A stretch of DNA of 64,000 nt from Actinomycetota bacterium (GTDB taxonomy: Bacteria > Actinomycetota > Thermoleophilia > Solirubrobacterales > 70-9). The translations under genes and the position numbers were made by a program. A model generated the notes under the pieces. It did no database searches, was not told the DNA's origin, and saw only the letters and a program-made list of their open reading frames with translations. Every line of letters starts with the position of its first letter. The first letter of the stretch is position 1. The stretch spans positions 1 through 64,000 of the forward strand of contig JAFDWO010000018.1 of the NCBI GenBank assembly GCA_018268415.1. The letters run 5' to 3'. Below are positions 1 to 8,899 of this stretch, one piece after another.

Positions 1-30
1 CTGTGTCGTCTTTTTCACGACCCCCTCACG

Positions 31-86
31 TCCCGGGCGCCTCATGGCGCTCACAGCCTGCCAGGAGCGCCATGAGGCGCCCGGGA
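31..86 (+). repeat. Perfect 22-bp hairpin with constant 12-nt loop
   Basis: The arms (31-52 and 65-86) pair perfectly over 22 bp and enclose the loop ACAGCCTGCCAG. The same loop occurs in two other hairpins of the related element, one with the same stem (minus strand) and one with a completely different stem. Confidence 0.9.
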
Positions 87-290
87 CCATCTCGGACGGG
101 TGGGGTGGCCGGGGTCGGGGAGACATCTCGGACGGGTGTGGGGCCTCGGACGGGTGTGGGGGCCGGGGTCGGGCGGCATCTCGGACGGGCGCACGAGCCG
201 GAGTCGTGGCGCCGCGCACCCCCGCGCCGCAACTCGGACGGGCGGGGTGGCCGGGGTCGCGAACCACGTCCATCTTCCGTCACACCCCCG

Positions 291-341
291 TGTTGATGGG
301 CCGAAAACTCAAGCATGGCTTGAGTTTTCGGCCCGTCAACA
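291..341. repeat. 24-bp hairpin with ATG loop
   Basis: Arms at 291-314 and 318-341 pair over 24 bp with one mismatch, leaving the 3-nt loop ATG. It lies just inside the conserved end of the element. No U-tract follows and no gene is nearby that would need a terminator of this size. Confidence 0.85.
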
Positions 342-378
342 CCTCGGACGGGCGCGGGGGCCCCGTGAAATCAACCGC

Positions 379-984
379 CTAGGTAGGCGACTCCAACAGC
401 TCGATCAGGATCGGCCGCATCGAGCCCCAGCGATCGACCGACGGTCGCCGCTCGCGCGGCTCGAAGCTTTCGGTCAAGGCCAGACCGCGGATCGCGCTCA
501 TCACCAGATCGAGGCGAGGCCCCACCACCTCCCTCTCGCCGAGGTCGCCGACGATGCCGTCGACCACCGACCGCACCACTCCGCGCAGATGCCGCTCGAG
601 CGGCGACAGCCGCTTGCGCAGGGCCGGATCGTCCGCGGCGGCCACCCAAAGCTTGACGACGGCCTTGAAGAGGTCGCTGGAAAAATCCTCCCAGAGCAGG
701 TCGATCAGACCGGGGATCTGATCCTCGGTGCCCCGCAGGGCCGCCGCCCGCTTGCGCATCTCTGCCGCCCGCCGGTCCGCCAGGTGCTCGACCGCGTCGC
801 TGATCAGGTCGAACATCTGCGGATAGTGGTGGGTCTGCGCCCCGCGCGACACTTCGGCGATCTCGGCCACTCGACGTCCGGTGGTCGCCGGATACCCATG
901 ATCGACGAGGCTGCGGATCGTCGCCTCGAGCAGTTTCTGGCGGGTCTCCGCCCGTCGTTCCTCCTGCGTGCGCCGCTTTGGCAT
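379..984 (-). CDS. TetR/AcrR-family transcriptional regulator
   Basis: Predicted 201-residue one-domain repressor. The N-terminal third holds a TetR-type helix-turn-helix, with [17 protein letters not shown] forming the helix 2/3 region at about residues 40-56. The rest is a variable all-helical ligand-binding domain. ATG at 984 is chosen over a TTG at 1005. It is divergent from the thiolase/acyl-CoA dehydrogenase genes, with a roughly 125-bp intergenic region carrying a motif repeated before the MaoC gene. It is therefore the likely local regulator of both transcripts, responding to an acyl-CoA or related ligand (inference). Its stop codon lies in the end of the adjacent repeat element. Confidence 0.88.
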   Translation of the reverse strand: MPKRRTQEERRAETRQKLLEATIRSLVDHGYPATTGRRVAEIAEVSRGAQTHHYPQMFDLISDAVEHLADRRAAEMRKRAAALRGTEDQIPGLIDLLWEDFSSDLFKAVVKLWVAAADDPALRKRLSPLERHLRGVVRSVVDGIVGDLGEREVVGPRLDLVMSAIRGLALTESFEPRERRPSVDRWGSMRPILIELLESPT

Positions 985-1046
985 CTGGCGCAGGCTACCT
1001 GGCAACGCGGGCGATCAGCGCGGCCGGCCAACGGCCTCGTCATGTT

Positions 1047-1069
1047 CATACCAACGTGCTTGTTTGTAA
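1047..1069. promoter_or_regulatory. Candidate TetR operator, copy 1
   Basis: ATACCAACGTGCTTGTTTGT lies between the divergent TetR and thiolase genes. A near-identical sequence (two substitutions in 20 nt) precedes the MaoC gene at 5333-5355. The core is only an imperfect palindrome. Its recurrence at the two promoters of this gene block is the main evidence. Confidence 0.6.
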
Positions 1070-1110
1070 GATCGCGACCATCAACTGAATCGATGGGAAG
1101 GGAACGGCCG

Positions 1111-2310
1111 ATGGAGAAGAGCTACGTGGTCGGCGTCGGGATGACGACGTTCGACAAGCCTGGGACCAAGGACGGCGACTACCCGGAGTGGGTCGAGGCC
1201 GCCGCCGGCGAGGCGCTGGCGGACGCCGGCCTCCACTACGGATTGATCGAGGAGGCCTACGCGGGTTACTGCTACGGCGACTCGACCTCCGGCGAGCGGG
1301 CGATCTACTCCCTCGGGCTGACCGGCATCCCGATCGTCAACGTGAACAACAACTGCTCGACCGGTTCGACCGCGCTCTACCTCGCGCGTCGATCGATTCT
1401 CGCCGGGTTCGCCGATTGTGTGCTCGCGGTGGGCTTCGAGAAGATGGAGCGTGGCTCGATCGGGATGAAGTTCCCCGATCGGACGCAACCGTTGGACCGC
1501 CACATCGCCGCGATCGCCGAGCTGCAGGAATGGAAGGCCGACGGACCGATGGCACCGATGATGTTCGGCGCAGCCGGTCGCGAACACATGCAGCGATACG
1601 GATCGACCGCCGCCGATTTCGCCTGGGTGGGCTGGAAGAACCACAAGCACTCGGTCGCCAACCCGTACGCGCAGTTCCAGGACGAATACACCCAGGAGCA
1701 GATCGAAGGGTCGCCGGAGATCTACCAGCCGCTGACCAGGCTGCAGTGCTCGCCGACCTCCGACGGCGCCGCGGCCGCGGTCCTCGCCTCGGAGCGGTTC
1801 GTCGAAGAACGGGGCCTCTGGAGTCAGGCGATCGAGCTCGCCGGACAGGCGCTCGTCACCGATACCCCGGGCACCTTCGAGAGCCGCAGCGCCATCAGCC
1901 TGGTCGGATCCGACATGACCGAGGCCGCCGGGCGACGCGCGATGGAGGAAGCCGGGATCGACATCGGTGACGTCGACGTGATCGAGCTGCACGATTGCTT
2001 CTCGACCAACGAGGTGCTCACCTACGAGGCGCTGGGCCTCGCCGAGAAGGGGCACGGACACGACCTCGTGCGGGCCAAGGCCACGACCTTCGGGGGCGAC
2101 GGCCCGGTGGTCAACCCATCCGGAGGCCTGATCTCCAAGGGACATCCGCTCGGGGCCACCGGCCTCGCGCAGTGCGCGGAGTTGAACTGGCACCTTCGCG
2201 GACTGGCGGGCGAGCGCCAGGTGGAGGGCGCCGAGGTGGCCCTCCAGCACAACATCGGTCTCGGCGGCGCCGCCGTCGTCGGCGTCTACAAGAAGGCGTC
2301 CCAGGCATGA
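1111..2310 (+). CDS. SCP2-type thiolase (acetyl-CoA acetyltransferase family)
   Basis: 399-residue thiolase of the sterol-carrier/SCPx class, which cleaves 3-oxoacyl-CoA with CoA at the last step of beta-oxidation, often on branched or steroid-type chains. The nucleophilic cysteine is in [11 protein letters not shown] (C82). HDCFS carries the central His, and [14 protein letters not shown] near residue 350 carries the C-terminal catalytic His. ATG 1111 is preferred over 1093 because GGGAAGGGA lies 8 nt upstream. The stop overlaps the start of the acyl-CoA dehydrogenase (ATGA), so the two are translationally coupled. Retro-aldolase activity, known for some relatives, cannot be excluded. Confidence 0.87.
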   Translation: MEKSYVVGVGMTTFDKPGTKDGDYPEWVEAAAGEALADAGLHYGLIEEAYAGYCYGDSTSGERAIYSLGLTGIPIVNVNNNCSTGSTALYLARRSILAGFADCVLAVGFEKMERGSIGMKFPDRTQPLDRHIAAIAELQEWKADGPMAPMMFGAAGREHMQRYGSTAADFAWVGWKNHKHSVANPYAQFQDEYTQEQIEGSPEIYQPLTRLQCSPTSDGAAAAVLASERFVEERGLWSQAIELAGQALVTDTPGTFESRSAISLVGSDMTEAAGRRAMEEAGIDIGDVDVIELHDCFSTNEVLTYEALGLAEKGHGHDLVRAKATTFGGDGPVVNPSGGLISKGHPLGATGLAQCAELNWHLRGLAGERQVEGAEVALQHNIGLGGAAVVGVYKKASQA

Positions 2311-3449
2311 GCGTCGGCCTCAGCGACGAGCTCCTGGCCTTCGAGGAAGCGATCCGCGATTTCGCCGCCCGTGAATGCGGCACCGCCGAGCAGCGACGGG
2401 AGCTCGGGGACGGGAGCAGCGAGGGACACAACGAGGCTCTCTACCGTCGCCTCGGCGAGCTCGGTTGGATCGGGTGCTGCCTACCGGAGCGCTACGGGGG
2501 TGCCGGGGGAGGTGCCCTGGAGGCCTGCGTCTTCCTCGAGCAGGCGGCCCTCGGTCGCCTGCCGATCGGGGCGGCCTCGGTCTCCCTGATCGTCGCCAAG
2601 GCGATCGAGAAGTTCGGCACCGAGGAGCAGAAGGCGGAGATCCTCGGCGCGGCGTGTGCGGGCGAGCCATTGGCGATCGCGATGTCGGAGCCGAACGCGG
2701 GCTCAGACGTCGGCGCCCTCGCGTGCCGGGCCGTGCGCGACGGCGACGCCTACGTCGTCAACGGACAGAAGACCTGGATCTCCCATGCCCAGCGGGCGAC
2801 GCGCATATTGCTGGTCTGCCGCAGCGACCGCTCCGGGTCCAAGCACGAGGGCATCACGATGCTTCTGCTCGACCCGAAGGCGCCCGGTGTCGAAGTGCGG
2901 CCGATCGACACGCTCGGTGGGCGCGAGGTCAACGACATCTTTCTCGAGGACGTACGCATCGACGCCGCCGATCTCGTCGGCGTCGAGGGAGCCGCCTGGA
3001 CCCAGCTGATGGCGGGCCTGAACTTCGAGCGGCTCGTGGTCGCGGCGACCATGCTCGGAACCGGGCGGCGCGCCTTCGAGGATGCCCTCGCTTTCGTCAA
3101 GGAGCGCGAACAGTTCGGTCGGCCGGTGGGCAGCTTCCAGGCCCTGCGACATCGGATCGCCGACCTCGCGACCGAGCTCGAGTGCACCCGCCTGTTGGTC
3201 TACAGCGTGGCGCGGCGCACCGATGCCAATCCCGGCGTGCAGATGCCGCGCGAGGCCTCGATGGCGAAGCTGAAGGCCACCGAGACGGCGAAGCGAGCCG
3301 CCATCGAGGGGATGCAGATGATGGGCGGCTACGGCTACGCCACCGAGTACGACATGGAGGGCCACCTGCGGAAGGCCATCGTCTCCACGGTCTACGGCGG
3401 GACGAGCGAGATTCAGCGCGACATCATCGGGCGCAGCTACGGCCTTTAG
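2307..3449 (+). CDS. Acyl-CoA dehydrogenase
   Basis: 380-residue FAD-dependent acyl-CoA dehydrogenase catalysing alpha,beta-desaturation of an acyl-CoA. The alpha-helical N-domain is followed by the beta-domain signature [13 protein letters not shown] and by WISHA. The C-terminal helical domain has the family FAD-contact motif [14 protein letters not shown]. Length is normal for the single-domain family. It overlaps the thiolase by 4 nt. A perfect hairpin spans its stop codon and closes the operon. Substrate length or type cannot be read from the sequence. Confidence 0.9.
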   Translation: MSVGLSDELLAFEEAIRDFAARECGTAEQRRELGDGSSEGHNEALYRRLGELGWIGCCLPERYGGAGGGALEACVFLEQAALGRLPIGAASVSLIVAKAIEKFGTEEQKAEILGAACAGEPLAIAMSEPNAGSDVGALACRAVRDGDAYVVNGQKTWISHAQRATRILLVCRSDRSGSKHEGITMLLLDPKAPGVEVRPIDTLGGREVNDIFLEDVRIDAADLVGVEGAAWTQLMAGLNFERLVVAATMLGTGRRAFEDALAFVKEREQFGRPVGSFQALRHRIADLATELECTRLLVYSVARRTDANPGVQMPREASMAKLKATETAKRAAIEGMQMMGGYGYATEYDMEGHLRKAIVSTVYGGTSEIQRDIIGRSYGL

Positions 3450-3462
3450 GCCGTAGCTGCGC
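3431..3462. terminator. Hairpin spanning a stop codon, probably bidirectional
   Basis: Perfect 14-bp stem (3431-3444 with 3449-3462) with a TTTA loop. The TAG stop of the acyl-CoA dehydrogenase is inside the hairpin. It separates two convergent operons. No clear U-run follows. Confidence 0.75.
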
Positions 3463-3486
3463 GTCGCACCCGAGGCCTCGGAGGCC

Positions 3487-4374
3487 TCACCCCAGGGTTG
3501 CCGGCAGGCGCTCGGCGATCTCCTCGATCGTCCAGGGGCCATCGCACTTCAGCTCGGCACCCGGGCGCCACCCGTCGAGCGCGGCGATCTCGCCGCCCTG
3601 CACGTGGAACACCCGCCCGGTGATCTCCGTGTCCACCGCCGCCAGGTAGGCGACCAGGGGCGGGATGTTGGCCGGGTCGAAGGCGTCGAAGGCGTCCGGA
3701 TCGTCGGGCTGCGCCATCATCTCGCCGACGACCCCCGGCACATCGACGGTCAGCCGGGTACGGGCCGCCGGGGCGATGGCGTTCACGCGAACTCCGATCC
3801 GCGACAGCTCGGCCGCGGCGACCAGCGTCATCGCGGCGATGCCCGCCTTGGCGGCGGCGTAGTTCGCCTGCCCGGGAAGGACCATGTGGGTTCCGGAGGC
3901 CGAAGCGGTGTTGATCACCGAGGCCTGCACGGCCTCACCCGACTTGGCCCGCTCCCGCCAGTGCTCCGCCGCGTGTCGCAAGACCGAAAAATGGCCCTTC
4001 AGGTGGACCGCGATAACCAGGTCGAACTCCTCCTCCGTCATCTTCGTCAGAAACGCGTCGCGGAGAATTCCCGCGTTGTTCACGACTACGTCGAGGTGAC
4101 CGAAGGCGTCGACCGCCTCCGAGACGAGCCTCCCGGCGCCCGCGAAGGTCGCGATGTCGTCGGTGTTGGCGAGGGCCTCTCCCCCGGCCGCGACGATCTC
4201 GTCGACGACGGTCTGCGCCGCCTGCACGTCCTCGCCGGCGTCGTTGTGACCGGTGCCGAGGTCGTTGACGACCACCTTGGCGCCCTCCTGCGCGAACAAC
4301 AGCGCGTGCTCCCTCCCGATTCCGCGCCCGGCGCCCGTGATCAGCGCGACGCGACCGTCCAGCGTTCCCATCAT
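3487..4374 (-). CDS. Short-chain dehydrogenase/reductase (3-hydroxyacyl-type)
   Basis: 295-residue classical SDR. The NAD(P) site is TGAGRGIG at about 13-20, NNAG lies at 99-102, and the active site has Ser158/160, Tyr172 and Lys176 (YAAAK). The NDLG motif after beta-2 favours NAD and resembles the dehydrogenase domain of peroxisomal multifunctional enzyme type 2. The likely reaction is (R)-3-hydroxyacyl-CoA to 3-oxoacyl-CoA, fitting the MaoC hydratase encoded 39 nt upstream. Tandem ATGs at 4374 and 4371 follow AAAGGAC; either could be used. Confidence 0.85.
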   Translation of the reverse strand: MMGTLDGRVALITGAGRGIGREHALLFAQEGAKVVVNDLGTGHNDAGEDVQAAQTVVDEIVAAGGEALANTDDIATFAGAGRLVSEAVDAFGHLDVVVNNAGILRDAFLTKMTEEEFDLVIAVHLKGHFSVLRHAAEHWRERAKSGEAVQASVINTASASGTHMVLPGQANYAAAKAGIAAMTLVAAAELSRIGVRVNAIAPAARTRLTVDVPGVVGEMMAQPDDPDAFDAFDPANIPPLVAYLAAVDTEITGRVFHVQGGEIAALDGWRPGAELKCDGPWTIEEIAERLPATLG

Positions 4375-4413
4375 GTCCTTTCGTCGAATTGGTAAGAGCG
4401 GGAGACCGCGTCG

Positions 4414-5268
4414 TCAGCCGGCGATCTCGGCCAGGCCGTCGCGGATCACGAGATCGCCGTTGGCCGCACGCGTCTCGAAGAGAATCGCCTGCGGCGGGCC
4501 GCCATCTGCCTTGCGCAGGGTCGTCGTGATCGCCTGGCCGGGCTCGAGGATGCCGGCGAAACGGACGAAATGCCGACGCAGACGAGTCGGATCGCCGTCG
4601 GCGAAGGAGTTGATCACCGCATGCGAGGTGAACGCCATGGTGCAGAGGCCGTGGACGATGATCCCCGGCAGTCCGACGGAGCGGGCGACGTCCGCATCGA
4701 GGTGGATCGGCATGCGGTCCCCCGAGGCATCCGCATAGCGGAAGGTCTGGTCCTCGTCGATGGTCTGCACGCACGTCCGCGGCTCCGCCTCACCCGAACC
4801 GCGGTCGCCTTGCTCCGGCATGCCCTCGCCGGCGTCGCCCTCGGCGATCACACCGCGCACGAAGTAGCTCATCCACTGCTCGTTGACGAGGTCCCCGCGT
4901 TCCCCACGGATCTCCGCCTTGACGATCGCGACGGTCCCGGACGAGCGCACTCGAACTCCGACCCCGATCGATCTCACCTCGAGCGTTTCACCAGGCACGA
5001 TCGGGCGGTGGAAGATCATGTCCTGTTCGCCGTGGACCCCCCGCATCACGGCGTCCGGGGGGACGATCGAGCGGATCGCCGCGACCAGCGGATCGATCGC
5101 CGCGACGACCGCGAAGAGCGGCGGGGCGTAGGTGCCGTCGAGATGCGACCGGATCGGATCATTCGTCGCCTCGGCGTAGGCGATCGAGCGGCTGCGCTCG
5201 ACCGGGAACCGGCCGGCCGGCCTCCACTCCCCGAGCCGGCTCATGTCGAACGGCGTGATGGTCGTCAT
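4414..5268 (-). CDS. MaoC-family double-hotdog enoyl-CoA hydratase
   Basis: 284 residues, the size of two fused hotdog folds. The hydratase-2 motif YADASGDRMPIHLD lies at about 178-191, with the catalytic Asp and His present but Met in place of the usual Asn (D-x-N-P-I-H). The following GLPGIIVHG is typical. The predicted role is (R)-specific hydration of 2-enoyl-CoA. It is first gene of a two-gene operon with the SDR. AGGAGAG lies upstream of ATG 5268. Its upstream region overlaps the decayed tail of the next gene and carries the second copy of the candidate TetR operator. Confidence 0.82.
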   Translation of the reverse strand: MTTITPFDMSRLGEWRPAGRFPVERSRSIAYAEATNDPIRSHLDGTYAPPLFAVVAAIDPLVAAIRSIVPPDAVMRGVHGEQDMIFHRPIVPGETLEVRSIGVGVRVRSSGTVAIVKAEIRGERGDLVNEQWMSYFVRGVIAEGDAGEGMPEQGDRGSGEAEPRTCVQTIDEDQTFRYADASGDRMPIHLDADVARSVGLPGIIVHGLCTMAFTSHAVINSFADGDPTRLRRHFVRFAGILEPGQAITTTLRKADGGPPQAILFETRAANGDLVIRDGLAEIAG

Positions 5269-5329
5269 CGAAGTTCTCTCCTCTGCTCGTACGACCGCGG
5301 ACCCTTATCGGCGACGCGGCGCCGCAATA

Positions 5330-7064
5330 TTACATACCGACGTGCTGGTTTGTTATTGCCGGAGCGCCCGGGACGTAGCGGACCTTCGCCGTGATCACCC
5401 GGACCACGGTCCGCCGGTCGGAGCGGAGCGCCACCTTGACCTTGACGGTCGTCGTGCGGCCCTCGAGGAGAACCAGGGCCGACTTCGGGAGCCTCGCCCG
5501 CAGCGGTCGCCTTTCGCCTTCGACAAGCCTCCGCGGGGCGATGACCGCAACCCGGAACCGGCTATCCGCCGATCGTCACCCACACTCGCTTCGGGGCTTC
5601 GACGGCGCAGCTCGCTCACCCGCAGGTGAGCGAGGCGACCCGCGCGATGCGGCCCTCGCCGACCGCCCGACCCCGCAGCGGCAGGCTCACGGCGGGCGGC
5701 GAGGCGGCGCCCGGGCGGGCGGCGCTCGCGCCACCGTCGCCCAGCCCGACGTTCACGCCCGGCTTCTCGACCGGGTCCGGAGCCGCGGGCGCGCCCGGTT
5801 CGGCGGGCAGCGCGGCGATCCCGCGCGGGATCGTCAGCGCAATCGGGTCCAGTTCGGCACCGATGCCGAGGAACCCGCCGAGCGCGGCGCCGGCCGCGGC
5901 CGTGAGAACGCCGGCGCCGGTCTTCCACTTCACGTACGGCGAGGTGACTTCGGCCGGGCCTTCGAGCGGGAAGGTGCCGAGGTCGACCCGGACGTCGGCC
6001 GACTGGTAGGCCGGGAGGCCGGGATCGACGTCGAGGTCCATGCGGGCCTTGACCGTGACCTTGCCGCCCTGGACCGTGAACCAGGGATCTTCCAGCCGCA
6101 AGGTGAAGAAGTGCCCCGGATAGCGGAAGGTGATCCGGCCGATCGTCGCCACCGTGGTGTCGGAACCGTCGGTTGCCCCGGCTCCGATCGGGGTGAAGCG
6201 AAACGCATCACGCCTGACCGGATCCGCCGGCGCCTTCAGGTGGGGATCGCAGCCACCCCGGGCGGCATCATGGCCGACCGGGCAGAAGGCTCCGTTCGAG
6301 GCCGCGATCGGGACCGCCGGAGCGGCCGGATCGAAGCCGTTGTAGACGTAGCGTCGGAAGCCTTCCCGGAAGCCCCAATCGACCTCGGGATTGTCGCCAC
6401 CGCCCGTCGGCGGTTCCGCCGCCTCGCAGGCCCCGGCGACGTCCCCGAGCGGGATCGCCCGCACGAACCCGCCGACGCTTTCGGGCGAGGGGCTGCCGGC
6501 GCCGACCACGACTTCGGGATCGGCGCCGAAGGCACCGGACGAGGCGGAGATGTCCCCACCGAGCCCGCGGCTGCCGATGTAACCGCGGATCCGGGCACCC
6601 TGACCGCAGCGGAGAGCGGCCGCGTCGATGGGCGCCGTCGACGCCTGGCCAAAGACCACGTAGGCCGCCCCGGAGGCATACTGACCCGCCGCTCCTTCGG
6701 TGCCGGGCGCGCCGATCGCGAGGTCGGCGCGGCCGTCCCCGTCGAGGTCGCCGGCGGCCGCCACGGCGGCCCCGGTCGCGACCTCGAGCGCGTTCGCGGT
6801 CGTGCCCGGAGCGGCGCCCCAGATCGGGAACAGCACCCCCGAGCCCGGCTGGTCCCCGTCGGCGAGCAAGACTTCGCCGCGGGCCTCGCCGCCGACCACA
6901 TAGGCCGCGCCGGTCGTGGCCCCGTTGGGGCCGCCCTGGGTCGGGACGCCGACCACCACATCGGGGACGCCGTCCCAGTCGACGTCCCCGGCACCGGCGA
7001 ACGAGCGCAGCGCCTCTCCGGCGGGCGGGACGATCTTCATCACCGACCCGGCCGGGTCGTTCAT
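5330..7064 (-). pseudogene. Degenerate secreted FG-GAP / HtaA-domain protein
   Basis: The main open frame (5616-7064, 482 residues) holds two or three FG-GAP repeats of the integrin-alpha type (GDVDWDGVPDVVVG near the start, GDLDGDGRADLAIG near 110). An HtaA-like domain follows (WGFREGFRRYV to GHFFTLRLEDPWF), a fold used in heme binding or surface proteins. The frame stops at TGA after SLTCG. The same frame then continues as ASCAVEAPKRVWVTIGG before a TAG, and one frame over it resumes as FRVAVIAPRRL and ARLPKSALVLLEGRTTTV. That looks like one C-terminal beta-domain broken by a stop and a small indel. No signal peptide is left at the N-terminus, so both ends are damaged. Readthrough is unlikely because two lesions follow each other. 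Confidence 0.72.
5333..5355. promoter_or_regulatory. Candidate TetR operator, copy 2
   Basis: ATACCGACGTGCTGGTTTGT, upstream of the MaoC-SDR operon, matches the sequence before the thiolase operon in 18 of 20 positions. It lies inside the residual 3' end of the HtaA pseudogene, so the MaoC promoter appears to have been kept while that gene decayed. Confidence 0.6.
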
Positions 7065-7151
7065 ATAAGTAGAGAGGCGGCGAGGATCGCAGCTGTGACA
7101 TCTGCGATCGCGCCGACGCCCGAACCGGCGGCCAGGCCGGACCGCGTACGG

Positions 7152-7394
7152 CTAGGTCTCCTTCCGTCCGCGATGCTTCCGGACCAAGGAGGCAGCTGCC
7201 ACCACGGCCCAACAGGACTCGAGCAGCAGGAATCCGAACTGCCGCTCGTGCGCGGCCAGGGTCGCGAGTACGCAACCGCCGACGAGATTGAGCCACAGGT
7301 AGAGGCACGAGTCGGTCGCCAGCCTTTCCCGCTGCGCTGCGCCGAACGCGGCGAGGATCAACAGTGACCCGGCCACCTGAACGATCTGATCCAT
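7152..7394 (-). CDS. CBU_0592-like small membrane protein
   Basis: 80-residue protein with three hydrophobic segments (about 6-22, 30-48, 54-70). The pattern QVAGSLLILAAF, then YLWLNLVGG, then GFLLLESCWAVVAAASL is typical of small CBU_0592-like membrane proteins of unknown function. GGAGG lies 6-7 nt upstream of ATG 7394. It is divergent from the XRE-cupin gene across about 165 bp. Confidence 0.75.
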   Translation of the reverse strand: MDQIVQVAGSLLILAAFGAAQRERLATDSCLYLWLNLVGGCVLATLAAHERQFGFLLLESCWAVVAAASLVRKHRGRKET

Positions 7395-7541
7395 CCGGAC
7401 CTCCTGAACGCGCCGTCGTCGATCCGGGTACGGCGCGAACTCTCGTCCGGGCGAAGGCAGGAGGCCGATCGCAACTCCACGATAGCAACGGGAGGTCGTC
7501 GCGCCGGCGCCGCGCCGGATCGCTCTTCCCCGCTCACCTCG

Positions 7542-7557
7542 GTGCAGTATCTTGCAC
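7542..7557. promoter_or_regulatory. Inverted-repeat operator at leaderless start of XRE-cupin gene
   Basis: GTGCA-N6-TGCAC with a -10-like TATCTT inside, ending two bases before the ATG at 7560. The layout fits a leaderless transcript whose promoter is covered by the repressor it encodes. Confidence 0.55.
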
Positions 7558-7559
7558 TG

Positions 7560-8150
7560 ATGGAGCAGGATACCGTCACACTCGCCGCGGCGATCGGCCT
7601 TCGCGTCAAGGAGGGACGCCGGTCGCGTGGCTGGACGCTCGACCAGCTGGCGGAGATCTCCGGTGTCAGCCGGCGAATGGTCGTCAACGTCGAGCAGGGG
7701 GAGACCAATCCGAGCATCGGCACGCTGCTGCGGCTCGGCGACGCGCTCGGCGTCGGCTTGCCGGCGCTGGTCGAGCCCCCGGAGCCGTGGTCGATGAGGG
7801 TTACCCGGGCCGGCGAGGGCGCGGTCCTCTGGCAGGGCGAGGGAGGCGGGCAAGGCGTCCTGATGGCGGGCGCCGGGCCGCCGCACGTGGTCGAGCTATG
7901 GGACTGGACTCTGGCCCCCGGGGACAAGCACACAAGCGAGCCCCACTCCTCGGGGACCAGGGAGCTGATGCAGGTCCGGGAGGGCACCGTGGCACTCGCG
8001 GTGGGCACCGAGCAGGTCGACCTCGGGGTCGGCGACGCCGCCTCCTTCCCCGGCGACACCCCCCACTCCTACGCCAACGCGGGCTCCCGCCCGGCGCGCT
8101 TCTCCCTCGCCGTCCTCGAGCCGGATGTCGGGGCAGGAGTTCCGGGATGA
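7560..8150 (+). CDS. XRE-family regulator with C-terminal cupin domain
   Basis: 196 residues. An N-terminal helix-turn-helix of XRE/Cro type lies at about 12-69 (LDQLAEISGVSRRMVVNVEQGETNPSIGTLLRLGDALG). A cupin barrel at about 105-185 has H-x-S-E-P-H-S as a partial metal-site signature and GDAASFPGDTPHSY. Such regulators sense a small metabolite through the cupin. ATG 7560 is chosen because the inverted repeat and -10-like box sit directly before it. It overlaps the next gene by 4 nt (ATGA) and probably regulates the three-gene operon and itself. Confidence 0.87.
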   Translation: MEQDTVTLAAAIGLRVKEGRRSRGWTLDQLAEISGVSRRMVVNVEQGETNPSIGTLLRLGDALGVGLPALVEPPEPWSMRVTRAGEGAVLWQGEGGGQGVLMAGAGPPHVVELWDWTLAPGDKHTSEPHSSGTRELMQVREGTVALAVGTEQVDLGVGDAASFPGDTPHSYANAGSRPARFSLAVLEPDVGAGVPG

Positions 8151-8899
8151 CCGGGCGGGAGCTGCGGGAGTTCCTCGACGGAGCAGAGGTCGACGCCGCG
8201 GTCTTTGCCCTGCGGCCCGACTACCGCGCGCTGCTCGTCGTCGCCGACGGGCTTCTCGGCGGACCAAGCGACCCCGCCGGTGACGCGCTGCTCGGAGAGG
8301 CCGAGGCGGCAGCCGGAGAGGCCCTCGGCGACCGCGCGCCGGACGAGCTCCCGCACGTCGCCGCCTGGCGTGAGGCCTACCGGGCGTTCGGGGCCAAGCC
8401 GCAGCGCACCCGCAACAGCCTCGAGTCGCTCCTTCGCCGCGCGGGGTCCGGACTGCCCCGCGTCAACCGGCTCACCGACCTGTACAACGCCGTCTCGGTG
8501 GTGCGTCAAGTGCCGCTCGGCGGTGAGGACCTCCACCGCTATGTCGGTCCGCCGCGGCTCCTCCGCGCGACCGGAGAGGAGCCGTTCGACACCGTGGCCG
8601 ACGGAGCCCCGGCGATCGATCATCCTGACCCGGGCGAGGTGGTCTGGTGCGACGAGGAGGGCGTCACGTGCCGGCGCTGGAACTGGCGCCAGGCGCGACG
8701 TACGCAGCTGACCGAGGAGACGACCGCGGCGCTCTTCATCCTCGACGCACTCGACCCGATCAGCACCGAGATGCTCGTGGCTTCCTCCGAGGACCTCGTC
8801 GACCGGCTGCGCGGGACGGCCCCCGAGGCCCGGTTCGCGCGGCGCCTGATCGCCGCCGAGACGACATCCGAACAAGGAGGCCGAGATGCTGATCCATGA
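8147..8899 (+). CDS. B3/B4 tRNA-binding-domain protein (COG3382-like)
   Basis: 250 residues resembling the free-standing B3/4 domain found in phenylalanyl-tRNA synthetase beta chains. The signature run is FGAKPQRTRNSLESLLRR, then LPRVNRLTDLYNAVSV and RYVGPPRLLRATGEE. Stand-alone members are thought to bind tRNA or aminoacyl groups, with no established reaction. It is coupled to the XRE-cupin gene by ATGA and overlaps the FMN-binding gene by 14 nt. That combination suggests amino-acid or polyamine stress control, but this is inference. Confidence 0.75.
   Translation: MTGRELREFLDGAEVDAAVFALRPDYRALLVVADGLLGGPSDPAGDALLGEAEAAAGEALGDRAPDELPHVAAWREAYRAFGAKPQRTRNSLESLLRRAGSGLPRVNRLTDLYNAVSVVRQVPLGGEDLHRYVGPPRLLRATGEEPFDTVADGAPAIDHPDPGEVVWCDEEGVTCRRWNWRQARRTQLTEETTAALFILDALDPISTEMLVASSEDLVDRLRGTAPEARFARRLIAAETTSEQGGRDADP

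Larger units (their letters stand above)
1..386. repeat. Partial hairpin-rich non-coding element (copy E1)
   Basis: GC-rich stretch without a credible gene. It carries a 22-bp perfect hairpin, several direct repeats of a CTCGGACGGGTG-type unit (with GGCCGGGGTCG), a second long hairpin, and a conserved end at 361-382. In reverse orientation it matches the left part of the element at 13738-14926, including the same hairpin, the same CTCGGACGGG repeats and the same end. Its left part lies outside the window. The final CTAG of the end also supplies the TAG stop codon of the neighbouring minus-strand TetR gene, so the element sits exactly at that gene's 3' end. Confidence 0.75.

Noticed and set aside
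5616-5618. TGA as selenocysteine codon in the HtaA gene
   Set aside because: A second stop and a frameshift follow within 60 nt and no SECIS-like context is needed to explain the decay.
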